Shown here: piece by piece, positions 15,886 through 22,600 of the stretch
Layout of the letters: each line of letters starts with the position of its first letter
How positions within the stretch are numbered: position 1 is the first letter of the stretch
Assembly (NCBI GenBank): GCA_034435055.1
Contig: DAOTXS010000031.1
Span: 33,666-97,665 of the forward strand
Direction of reading: 5' to 3'
DNA: 64,000 bases
Source: DAOTXS01 sp034435055
GTDB lineage: Bacteria; Chloroflexota; Anaerolineae; UBA4142
Notes under the pieces: model-generated
Seen by the model: the letters and a program-made list of their open reading frames with translations, nothing else
The model's database searches: none
Told to the model about the DNA's origin: nothing
Translations under genes and position numbers: made by a program

Positions 15886-15900
15886 GTACCTTGCAGGTCT
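15863..15900. repeat. AGACCTGGAAGGT imperfect palindromic repeat
   Basis: AGACCTGGAAGGT (15863-15875) and ACCTTGCAGGTCT (15888-15900) pair imperfectly. It is a sibling of the repeat at 15633 and provides the stop codon of the flavodoxin remnant. Confidence 0.7.
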
Positions 15901-15916
15901 AACAAGGAGATTTACG

Positions 15917-16807
15917 ATGAAACGTCGGCAGTTGTTTCTTCAGATGATTGGTGCTGGTCTATTTCTCTTGCTGATGTTTGGATGCGCAAGCCCGGCAACG
16001 CCCACCTCTCTACCTCCCACTGTTGCTCCCATTATTCCAACCGCTACGGCTACAGCGCAACCTACGGTCAAGCCCTCACCTACACGCGTCCAAATGCCCA
16101 AGGGACCAGGCGTGGAGTGGCGCTTGGTGATCATCAGCGAATCCACCGGTTGGGGATTGGGAACCGCCTTCGCCAAGCAGATCGAAAAAGATGTAGGCGT
16201 CAAGGTCGTGGTCGATAGTTTCGCAATTGGCAACCTCAGCGCCGGCGAGGTGCTCCAAGTACTCCAAACCGGAAAGGGGTTTAGCCCCCGGCTTGAGGAA
16301 TTACCGGCGGCATTGAAACGCGCTGATGTCGTCGTGATGTTCGCTAGCCCGATGCTATCACTCGACGCCGCGACCGCCAACAATATCGAGAGTTGTTTTT
16401 CGGGACTAGTGCCGACGCGCTGTGATTCAAAGAATTTCGAGGGGTATACGGCGCATCTGAAAGGGATTTGGGCTCAAGTGATTGAATTACGCGCGGGTCA
16501 ACCGACCATTCTTCGGGCGATTGATGTCGCCAGCCCTTTCGTCAGAAATTGGAAACGCACTCAGATTTTTGATGCTTGTACCGTATGTTGGCAAGGTGTA
16601 TGTGATTCGGTTCGTCAGGCAGCCGAAGCGTATCACATCCCTCTTGTCAGCCGCTATGACGCATTCAACGGTCCAAAACACGATCAAGATCCGGCGGAGA
16701 ATGGATACATCGGAGGCGACGGCATCCACCCCAGCAATTTGGCGGACCAGTTGACGTCCGAGATGCTTGCAAGACTGGGGTATGAACCTACACTACCGGG
16801 AAAATGA
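15917..16807 (+). CDS. SGNH/GDSL-hydrolase-like lipoprotein
   Basis: A 296-residue lipoprotein. Residues 1-23 are a lipoprotein signal with lipobox LLMFGCAS (lipidated Cys23). A Pro/Thr linker covers about 24-65. The following domain fits an SGNH hydrolase: block I is ISESTGWG (about 72-79, Ser in place within a GDS-like turn), and block V is GGDGIHPSN (about 266-274) with the Asp-x-x-His pair. The domain is expected outside the membrane and to cleave an ester of unknown nature. AAGGAGATTTACG precedes ATG 15917. It sits between a flavodoxin remnant and the radical enzyme's activase, with no obvious functional link. Confidence 0.7.
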   Translation: MKRRQLFLQMIGAGLFLLLMFGCASPATPTSLPPTVAPIIPTATATAQPTVKPSPTRVQMPKGPGVEWRLVIISESTGWGLGTAFAKQIEKDVGVKVVVDSFAIGNLSAGEVLQVLQTGKGFSPRLEELPAALKRADVVVMFASPMLSLDAATANNIESCFSGLVPTRCDSKNFEGYTAHLKGIWAQVIELRAGQPTILRAIDVASPFVRNWKRTQIFDACTVCWQGVCDSVRQAAEAYHIPLVSRYDAFNGPKHDQDPAENGYIGGDGIHPSNLADQLTSEMLARLGYEPTLPGK

Positions 16808-16829
16808 AATGGAAAAAATCCGATTCTGA

Positions 16830-17744
16830 ATGTCCGCGATAACTTTTAACCTTCAACAATTTAGCACCGAAGACGGACCCGGCATCCGCACAACCGTGTT
16901 TATGAAAGGATGTCCGCTCCGTTGCGTGTGGTGTCATAACCCGGAAGGCGCGTCGCCGCATCTCGATTTGGTGTGGTACGATGCGCGTTGCGTCGCCGCG
17001 CGTGAATGTCTGCGCGTCTGTCCGGAAAATGCGCTGACGCTCACGCCAGCGGGAATGATAATTGATCGAAAACGATGTACCGTGTGTGGCAAATGCGCGG
17101 AGCAATGCCCGGCGTCTGCGCTCGAAATCATTGGCAAAGAGTGGACGGCGGATGAACTGATGACCGAGTTGCTCAAAGATCAAGTCTTTTACGAAACGTC
17201 CGGCGGCGGCATCACGTTCAGCGGCGGCGAGCCGATGATGCAAACGGATTTTCTGTGCGAGATTTTGCCGCGCTGCAAAAATGCCGGCTTGCACATCGCG
17301 CTCGATACGTGCGGCGCGGTTTCGCCGGAACGGTATCAACGTGTGATCGAATGGATTGACCTTGCGCTGTTCGATTTGAAAATTATGGATTGCGAACGCC
17401 ATCGCGCCGCGACCGGCGTTGGCAATGAACTCATCCTCAACAATGCGCGCTTGCTCTCGATGCGTGGCGTGCCGATGTGGATTCGCACCCCCATCATTCC
17501 CGGCTACACCGATGATCGTGCCAACATTGAATCCATTGCGCGCTTTATCCGCGACGAATTGCCGACCGTCGAGCGTTGGGATTTGCTCGCGTACACAAAT
17601 CTGGGCAAGCCGAAATATCATCGGCTTGATATGCCGTACGCGTTGGAAAATGTGCCGCTGTTGACGCGCGAGGAAATAGAATCGGTGTGGTGCGTGGCGC
17701 ACGAGATTGTGCCGGTCGCACGTTGGTCGGGTGCGACAAGATAA
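16830..17744 (+). CDS. Glycyl radical enzyme activating protein (radical SAM)
   Basis: A 304-residue PflA-like activase that uses S-adenosylmethionine and a [4Fe-4S] cluster to place the radical on Gly767 of the enzyme at 13252. The radical SAM motif is FMKGCPLRCVWCHNPEG (Cys at about 31, 35, 38). A ferredoxin-type insert with two cluster motifs, CLRVCP and CTVCGKCAEQCP, lies at about residues 57-95, as in activases of dehydratase-type glycyl radical enzymes and not in PflA itself. FSGGEP (about 130) is the conserved glycine-rich strand. This insert independently supports a non-PFL function for the enzyme. The ribosome site is weak. Confidence 0.93.
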   Translation: MSAITFNLQQFSTEDGPGIRTTVFMKGCPLRCVWCHNPEGASPHLDLVWYDARCVAARECLRVCPENALTLTPAGMIIDRKRCTVCGKCAEQCPASALEIIGKEWTADELMTELLKDQVFYETSGGGITFSGGEPMMQTDFLCEILPRCKNAGLHIALDTCGAVSPERYQRVIEWIDLALFDLKIMDCERHRAATGVGNELILNNARLLSMRGVPMWIRTPIIPGYTDDRANIESIARFIRDELPTVERWDLLAYTNLGKPKYHRLDMPYALENVPLLTREEIESVWCVAHEIVPVARWSGATR

Positions 17745-17756
17745 GTTTAATCATAA

Positions 17757-17803
17757 CAGAGGACACGCAGTAAGAAATTCTCTGTGTTCCCTGTGAACTC
17801 TGG
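17757..17803. repeat. CAGAGGACACGCAG-type palindromic repeat
   Basis: An imperfect inverted repeat with outer CAGAG/CTCTG arms in the 73-base gap between the activase and the next gene. Same family as 13168-13232. Confidence 0.55.
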
Positions 17804-17817
17804 TACAAGAGGTGGCC

Positions 17818-18615
17818 ATGACAATACTTGAACAACATCCCGGTTTGCTCGATGCTTTGCGCGGCGAGATGACGCCGAAATTTTTGGCGACGCGAAATGC
17901 CGCCGGCGTACCGAACGTCGTCCCGTGCATTTCGCTACAGCCAGCCGACGATCAACCCGACATTGTTTTCTTCGGCAACTTTTTGTTGCGCAAAAGTATT
18001 CGCAATCTGAAAGAGGATGCGCGCGTGGGGATTCTGGTGATCACGCCGGAACTGCGCGGCTGGATTCTCAAAGGCGATTTCGTCGAGTTTCAGCGCACCG
18101 GCGCGTACGTCGATAAAGTGATGAGCGGTTCGCTCTTACGCTACAATGCGTACACTGGTGTCCGCGATGCCGGCATCATCCGCGTCCGCTCCGTCGAAAA
18201 TACCTTTGCGATTTCCAAACTGCAAGTGATGACCGATTTTTTGCGGGCGCGATTCGCAGGTATCGTCAAGCCAGGACACACGGACGATGGCGTGAATCTG
18301 CCGCGCCCAGCGCAAAACGAATTCGCCAAAATGATCGCGGTCAAAGTGCTGGCGTGGATTGGCGACGACGGCTATCCCATCGTTGTGCCAACGCTTTCGA
18401 TGCAACCGGCAGGCGCCGAGCATTTGATTTGTCACACGTCGGCAAAATTGCCGCGACCGCCGGCAGACGCGCAAGTCGCAACGAACATTCTAACATTCGA
18501 AGCGATTTCGTATCAAGCAAAAGGTAAATGGAATTTGCGCGGCGACACCGGCAGGATTCGCGTCCAAGAGGTGTACGCCGGTGGACCGCCGTTGCCGGGT
18601 GAAAGAGTAGTGTGA
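17818..18615 (+). CDS. Pyridoxamine-5'-phosphate-oxidase-like FMN-binding split-barrel protein
   Basis: A 265-residue protein that looks like two split-barrel halves in tandem. The first starts MTPKFLATRNAAGVPNVVP (about residues 19-37), the usual opening of PNPOx-like FMN proteins. The second starts KMIAVKVLAWIGDDGYPIVVPT (adjacent blocks, about 168-189) with the same logic. Such proteins bind FMN or heme, or reduce small molecules; none of that is proven here. ATG 17818 is preferred over the GTG at 17812 because GAGGTG lies just before it. It ends the glycyl radical enzyme group before the AT-rich cassette begins. Confidence 0.7.
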   Translation: MTILEQHPGLLDALRGEMTPKFLATRNAAGVPNVVPCISLQPADDQPDIVFFGNFLLRKSIRNLKEDARVGILVITPELRGWILKGDFVEFQRTGAYVDKVMSGSLLRYNAYTGVRDAGIIRVRSVENTFAISKLQVMTDFLRARFAGIVKPGHTDDGVNLPRPAQNEFAKMIAVKVLAWIGDDGYPIVVPTLSMQPAGAEHLICHTSAKLPRPPADAQVATNILTFEAISYQAKGKWNLRGDTGRIRVQEVYAGGPPLPGERVV

Positions 18616-18636
18616 AATAGGCAAAATTTTTACCAC

Positions 18637-18667
18637 TTGACATCTGGCGCAAGCTATGTAATAATAT
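18637..18667 (+). promoter_or_regulatory. Promoter of the regulator-kinase-receiver operon
   Basis: TTGACA (18637-18642) followed by AATAAT (18660-18665, 17-base spacer) or TAATAT (18662-18667). It is the first of two TTGACA promoters in the AT-rich cassette. Confidence 0.6.
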
Positions 18668-18680
18668 GCAATGTAACTAC

Positions 18681-18696
18681 TATATCTAGTATATCT
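18681..18696 (+). promoter_or_regulatory. Direct repeat TATATCT-AG-TATATCT, candidate operator
   Basis: Two copies of TATATCT nine bases apart just downstream of the -10 box. The same heptamer forms an inverted repeat downstream of the second promoter (21098-21116). It is a candidate site for the MerR-like protein at 18855. Confidence 0.45.
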
Positions 18697-18702
18697 ACGA
18701 TT

Positions 18703-18832
18703 GGTAGCACCCCACTAAATCGTGGAGCTACGATTTCGGGGCGTTTTCCGCCTGATTCTGAGGCGAATTCTCGCAAGAATCGGGTGCTGTCACAGATGAT
18801 TTTATGTCTCCACGATTGATTGTGGTGCTACC
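18703..18832. mobile_element. Candidate 130-bp MITE with 8-bp target duplication
   Basis: The ends form about 25-base imperfect terminal inverted repeats: GGTAGCACC (18703-18711) pairs with GGTGCTACC (18824-18832) and AATCGTGGAG (18718-18727) with CTCCACGATT (18808-18817). The element is flanked by perfect direct repeats CTACGATT at 18695-18702 and 18833-18840. Removing it and one copy leaves a short ordinary leader ending in the GAGG ribosome site. No transposase is encoded. Internal hairpins (18710-18741, 18749-18765) mean it would also fold strongly in the mRNA leader. A purely regulatory RNA is the alternative reading. Confidence 0.6.
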
Positions 18833-18854
18833 CTACGATTCTTGAGGAACAAAT

Positions 18855-19328
18855 ATGGAACGCACCTACTCGACGGCTAAAGTGTGTGAAATGTTTGAAA
18901 TTTCCAAAAGCACGTTGTTTCGCTGGGAAAGAGAGAAGGTTGGGTGGTTGCCGCCTGTGAGGCGAGACATTAATGACGAACGACAATATACTTCCGATCA
19001 TATTGAAGCCATTAGAAAGTACTTGAATAAGAAAAAATATCGTAGCGCCACATCAGCCGAGGATGTGGCTCGTCTAGGTGAGGTTGAGGAAAAGGCAACG
19101 CTACGAAAATTTATTTCTCAAAGAGAGTTGGCTACACTTCATAATCTGGGTGAGCGGGAACTAAGTGACGAAACAATCAAGCAGCTGCTACAAATCGCGC
19201 TAGAAGACTATTCGCCAAGAAATGATGTTTTTCGCGAGATCATCAAGGTTATCTACGAGCAAGTCACAAGCACCGAACCGGGACTGTCTACAGAAACAAT
19301 CGTTCAAAAGAAAAAGGTAAGAAGATGA
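18855..19328 (+). CDS. MerR-like helix-turn-helix regulator
   Basis: A 157-residue protein with an N-terminal MerR-like winged HTH: TYSTAKVCEMFEISKSTLFR (about residues 4-23), then REKVGWLPPVRRDINDERQYTSDHIEAI across the wing. The remaining 90 residues are charged and helical, with no metal-binding Cys, so the sensed signal is unknown. GAGG lies 7 bases before ATG 18855. The stop overlaps the kinase start in ATGA, so expression is coupled. Base composition is more AT-rich than the flanks. It most likely controls its own promoter and the one at 21063. Confidence 0.75.
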   Translation: MERTYSTAKVCEMFEISKSTLFRWEREKVGWLPPVRRDINDERQYTSDHIEAIRKYLNKKKYRSATSAEDVARLGEVEEKATLRKFISQRELATLHNLGERELSDETIKQLLQIALEDYSPRNDVFREIIKVIYEQVTSTEPGLSTETIVQKKKVRR

Positions 19329-20629
19329 CAGATATCCTTGCCAAGCGTCAAAAAGCATTGGAAGCGCTGCTTGACCTGTTTGCTGGATTGACTGGCTTAC
19401 CAATTGGCATATACGAAGAGCGCGATGGACGACTCGATGATATTATTTCAAAAGGATCGCTTGCCCGTTTTGAACCGCATTGCCAGTTAATTCAACAGTT
19501 TCCGGGTGGCAAAACGGCGTGTGAAACAGATCAATGCAATCGTGCCCTGCGAGCGATTAAAGCGGGTGAAGAGGGCTTGAGGTGTTGTCATGCAGGGTTG
19601 TACAATGAGATGGTGCCAATTAGGGTAGGTAATGATGTTCGTGCAGTAATCTTGTTCGGCGAGATGCAGATCGTAGGGGACGAATACACACAACAATCTC
19701 TAGAGCGGCACGAACAAGCAACAAATATACTTAAATTGACGGAACGCCAAGCCGCAGATTTGAAAAACTTATTATTAGCGAGTAAACGTTACACGCCGGA
19801 ACAACTAGAGGCAGTTAGAAACCAGTTGCCCCAAATTGCTTATTTTCTATACAGCGTCTTTGAGCGAGAAGATCAGTTGAGGGAGCAGGTTGAAAAAGTA
19901 ACTCACGAATTGAGCACGCGCTTGCAAAGCGTAATCGCTGGAGCCGAACTTCTCACGCTCAAGGTGTCAACTTTAAAGGCAGATGAAGTCAAGCGACGCG
20001 CGGATGATATCCTTAATAGCGCACTGGCACTGCAAACGGTTGTTAATAATTTAGGGGAATTCGTTGAGGAATATAAATTCGTCAAACAAACATTGGCATC
20101 AATCATGTATGAGGCAAAGCGGCTGTATCGGGCCGAAGCGGAGCGACGCGGCATCCAAATTCAAATCCATTTTGAACCCGATGGGAACGGTCCCCAACTT
20201 GAGTTTTCTAAACATCACTTACAACTGGCTTTTAACAACTTGGTGCACAACGCGATCAAGTATTCGTTTCGTCCATCGTCGGGAGAGAAGCGGTTCATAC
20301 GCATTAATGGTATGCCTATTGGGCGTTATTATGCAGTGACCATTGAGAACTATGGTGTAGGTATCTTACCTGAGGAAAGGGATGCGATTTTTCAAGATGG
20401 GGTACAAGGGAAACTCACGCAAGGCGAGTATCGTACTGGGGCAGGTAAAGGACTGTTCTTTACCAAGCAGGTAATTGATCGCCATCATGGCAAGATCAAA
20501 GTCACCAGCCGGAAAATGAGCGAAGAAACACATCCCGAAGGCCAACCCCATCTCAACCAATTCACCGTTTATCTGCCATACGAACAACCAAAGGAGGGTT
20601 CTCCGCATGAAGACGATTGCTTGGATTGA
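19325..20629 (+). CDS. Sensor histidine kinase with PocR ligand-binding domain
   Basis: A 434-residue soluble kinase. Residues about 10-130 form a PocR-type sensory domain, with FAGLTGLPIGIYEE, CQLIQQFPGGKTACETDQC and LRCCHAGLYNEMVPIRVG in order; PocR domains bind small organic ligands and several conserved Cys here could bind a metal. The phosphoacceptor is His194 in VTHELSTRLQ. The ATPase domain has the N box FNNLVHNAIKYSF (about 303-315), YGVGILPEE and GAGKGLFFTKQVIDRHHG. No transmembrane segment is seen, so it senses a cytoplasmic cue. It overlaps the regulator by 4 bases and the receiver by 23. Confidence 0.85.
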   Translation: MTDILAKRQKALEALLDLFAGLTGLPIGIYEERDGRLDDIISKGSLARFEPHCQLIQQFPGGKTACETDQCNRALRAIKAGEEGLRCCHAGLYNEMVPIRVGNDVRAVILFGEMQIVGDEYTQQSLERHEQATNILKLTERQAADLKNLLLASKRYTPEQLEAVRNQLPQIAYFLYSVFEREDQLREQVEKVTHELSTRLQSVIAGAELLTLKVSTLKADEVKRRADDILNSALALQTVVNNLGEFVEEYKFVKQTLASIMYEAKRLYRAEAERRGIQIQIHFEPDGNGPQLEFSKHHLQLAFNNLVHNAIKYSFRPSSGEKRFIRINGMPIGRYYAVTIENYGVGILPEERDAIFQDGVQGKLTQGEYRTGAGKGLFFTKQVIDRHHGKIKVTSRKMSEETHPEGQPHLNQFTVYLPYEQPKEGSPHEDDCLD

Positions 20630-21002
20630 AGACGATACAGACATTATTGATCCGGTCGTAGAACTGCTGGAGGATGCAGGGTACAAAATTACACGCTACA
20701 ATACAATTGCCGAAGCAATGCAGCATAGGAAAGAGATTGAACGCGCGGATTTGATTTTGCTGGATATGATTGTGCGCCCAGGTAAGAACGAGCGCAGGTT
20801 TGGGCAGTATCCTGGTTTAGAATTGCTCCAAGAGTGGCGTGCAGAAAAGATAGACACGCCGGTCATTGTGTTATCTGTGGTCGAACGAGATGCAGTGACG
20901 CGTCAATTAAGAGACTTGGGTGTGGCTGATATTATTCATAAACCTGTGCGCCCGTCAGAGTTAAAGGAACGCGTCGAGCATGTGCTGGAAAAAAAGAAAT
21001 AA
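20607..21002 (+). CDS. Single-domain response regulator (receiver only)
   Basis: A 131-residue receiver with no output domain. The acidic pair is Glu8-Asp9-Asp10, the phosphoacceptor Asp53 in LILLDMIV, the switch residue Ser90 in VIVLSVVE and Lys112 in HKPVRP. AAAGGAGGG precedes the ATG, which lies inside the kinase gene. It should be phosphorylated by the kinase at 19325 and act through protein contacts, possibly with the MerR-like protein encoded first in the operon. A strong terminator follows 20 bases downstream. Confidence 0.9.
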   Translation: MKTIAWIEDDTDIIDPVVELLEDAGYKITRYNTIAEAMQHRKEIERADLILLDMIVRPGKNERRFGQYPGLELLQEWRAEKIDTPVIVLSVVERDAVTRQLRDLGVADIIHKPVRPSELKERVEHVLEKKK

Positions 21003-21022
21003 CTTGGGGCGTGATGAAGGAC

Positions 21023-21058
21023 AAGACCGCTGGGTTGGATGCCAGCGGTCTTTTGTTG
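21023..21058 (+). terminator. Intrinsic terminator after the receiver gene
   Basis: AAGACCGCTGG (21023-21033), 8-base loop, CCAGCGGTCTT (21042-21052), then TTGTTG. It separates the regulatory genes from the membrane genes. Confidence 0.85.
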
Positions 21059-21062
21059 CCCC

Positions 21063-21091
21063 TTGACAAATCTCCGGAAATATGGTATAAA
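21063..21091 (+). promoter_or_regulatory. Promoter of the membrane-gene operon
   Basis: TTGACA (21063-21068), 17 bases, TATAAA (21086-21091). It begins 5 bases after the terminator, so the four following genes form their own transcription unit. Confidence 0.75.
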
Positions 21092-21097
21092 TGGTGC

Positions 21098-21116
21098 AGA
21101 TATATTGAGTATATCT
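21098..21116. promoter_or_regulatory. Inverted repeat AGATATA-N5-TATATCT, candidate operator
   Basis: Perfect 7-base arms around TTGAG, positioned at the expected transcription start of the 21140 operon. It shares TATATCT with the direct repeat at 18681-18696. Confidence 0.5.
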
Positions 21117-21139
21117 AATACTATAACTCGAAGGTGGGC

Positions 21140-21418
21140 ATGGATTTCTTGCGCTTGATCTGGTTGGAGATTGAAACTGGTCTTTTGGACCCCTGGCTCA
21201 TTGCATTCTTCCTCTTCACGGCGGCGGGGCTGTGCTTGTTTTTCGTTTTCTTCAGTCTGTGGAATGAGTCAAACACGTACAAAAAAGTGTTTGCTCAATC
21301 CACGGTCGTGCTTCCACCACAGCCTACAGATTTTACAGCCAGTCTAGTTACCGCCCTGCTTGTTGTTGCTCTAGTCGGGGGCATGATCTTTTTGATTTTG
21401 AAAGACTTGCCACGCTGA
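21140..21418 (+). CDS. Small membrane protein, unrecognised
   Basis: A 92-residue protein with two predicted membrane helices, one at about 17-41 (LIAFFLFTAAGLCLFFVFF) and one at about 67-88 (LVTALLVVALVGGMIFLIL), joined by a short soluble loop. No family is recognised. The ATG at 21140 lies right after GAAGGTGG; a GTG two codons earlier is also open. It is the first gene of the second operon of the AT-rich cassette and starts 24 bases after the candidate operator. A membrane partner of the proteins encoded downstream is likely but inferred only from order. Confidence 0.65.
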   Translation: MDFLRLIWLEIETGLLDPWLIAFFLFTAAGLCLFFVFFSLWNESNTYKKVFAQSTVVLPPQPTDFTASLVTALLVVALVGGMIFLILKDLPR

Positions 21419-21479
21419 ACCCGTCGGTGATCCCAAACGGCTAGTTGTTATAAACATTCATTCCAATGGAGGTGGAAAA

Positions 21480-22064
21480 ATGTTTGCAAACAGACTGGCA
21501 ATTCTGGGTTCGATCGTGTTTGCGAGTATGGGCGTATTGTCCCTCAATCCTGATGTCCAAGCTCGTCTCCAACAACTCAATTCAGTGCGCATTAAGCAAA
21601 TTACAGCCAAAAGCGCTGCTGAACAAGCGGATGCGATGGAGCGCCAAGCAAAAGCGTATGGTCAGATGATTGAAAATAGCATCAAGCTGATTCGCGCACT
21701 TTTTCAAGCCATACAAGAACGTGAGGCGGAGCAACATTGGCGAGAAATGGAACGCAAAGAGCGAGAGTTTCGCCAACATCAAGCAGAACTGGATGCCCAA
21801 GCGCGACGAAGCAACGAGCGGTTAATAGCCCTGTGTATCGGCATAGGGTTGATTTTTACATTGACGCTAATCGGTATTGCCTCTGCGAGTTACATCTTAA
21901 TGGCAGGGTGGCGTAAATTTGTTTCTCCGTTACCGCTAGCCGTTCCTGATGATCGATCAGTGATTATGCGTTCATTACCAAAGCCGTTGCACCGTCCTAC
22001 GTTCTCAAACAATGGCCACGAGCAAACAGACGTGTTGCAAGAAATCAGTCACTCCAATCTCTAG
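21480..22064 (+). CDS. Membrane-anchored coiled-coil protein, unrecognised
   Basis: A 194-residue protein. Residues 5-22 are hydrophobic (signal or anchor). Residues about 35-115 are a long charged helix typical of a coiled coil, rich in Glu, Gln, Arg and Ala. A second membrane helix covers about 118-144 (LIALCIGIGLIFTLTLIGIA). The C-terminal 50 residues are soluble. GGAGGTGG precedes the ATG. The layout suggests a structural or scaffold protein that oligomerises at the membrane. No named family is recognised and no catalytic motif is visible. It lies 61 bases after the small membrane protein. Confidence 0.65.
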   Translation: MFANRLAILGSIVFASMGVLSLNPDVQARLQQLNSVRIKQITAKSAAEQADAMERQAKAYGQMIENSIKLIRALFQAIQEREAEQHWREMERKEREFRQHQAELDAQARRSNERLIALCIGIGLIFTLTLIGIASASYILMAGWRKFVSPLPLAVPDDRSVIMRSLPKPLHRPTFSNNGHEQTDVLQEISHSNL

Positions 22065-22071
22065 ATGTCGG

Positions 22072-22112
22072 GCCTTCGCGGTCTCCTACGACCGCGAAGG
22101 CTTGGAACTTTT
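22072..22112 (+). terminator. Hairpin inside the membrane-gene operon (possible attenuator)
   Basis: GCCTTCGCGGTC (22072-22083), loop TCCTAC, GACCGCGAAGGC (22090-22101), then TTGGAACTTTT. The U-run is weak, so it may reduce rather than stop transcription of the last two genes. Confidence 0.5.
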
Positions 22113-22152
22113 ATCTATCCTTATCCTCAAAGTTGAGGTAAAGGAGCATGCG

Positions 22153-22569
22153 ATGAGCGCAACATCTATGGAGCATCTTGGGCGCTGGTGCAAAGAATCT
22201 CGTGCTCAAGGGCGACTTGTTCTGCGCGCAGAACAGGTGGATATTTTCTTCACTCTTCATCGTCATCGACAAACCATCTTATTTAACGCCTTGATAATAC
22301 CTGAACAACTGCCTGAATTCTTCTGTGTGTATCCTACGCGGACTTGGATTCGCGGCGATATAAACCAATGGACTTGGGAACCTACTGGCGAGGGTAAAAC
22401 ACGCCTTTGGGTACCAACCGAACTCAGTTGGCGGTCCCTGTTTATTGGTGAAGGGATTGGGAAAATCCTACCGCTGGATGGAACAATCACTGGTAGTGCT
22501 GGATTCGATGGCTATCGTCGAACAGATTGTTGGTGGGTTTCGTTCCTACCGCTTGCATACACCGCATAG
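22153..22569 (+). CDS. Small soluble protein, unrecognised
   Basis: A 138-residue protein without membrane helices or a signal peptide. It is rich in Trp and Arg in its central part (YPTRTWIRGDINQWTWEPTG, about residues 57-76) and ends with another aromatic stretch, GYRRTDCWWVSFLPL. This suggests a compact beta-rich domain. No family is recognised. The ATG at 22153 is chosen because AAAGGAG lies 7 bases before it; the frame is open upstream across the hairpin at 22072. It stands between two membrane-protein genes of the same operon and might be their cytoplasmic partner. Confidence 0.6.
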   Translation: MSATSMEHLGRWCKESRAQGRLVLRAEQVDIFFTLHRHRQTILFNALIIPEQLPEFFCVYPTRTWIRGDINQWTWEPTGEGKTRLWVPTELSWRSLFIGEGIGKILPLDGTITGSAGFDGYRRTDCWWVSFLPLAYTA

Positions 22570-22600
22570 CCTCGTTAATTCAAATCAATGAGGAGGAAGA

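Noticed and set aside
18703..18832. T-box or known riboswitch in the regulator's leader
   Set aside because: GGTGCTACC is only superficially like a T-box; the perfect 8-bp flanking duplication fits an insertion better.
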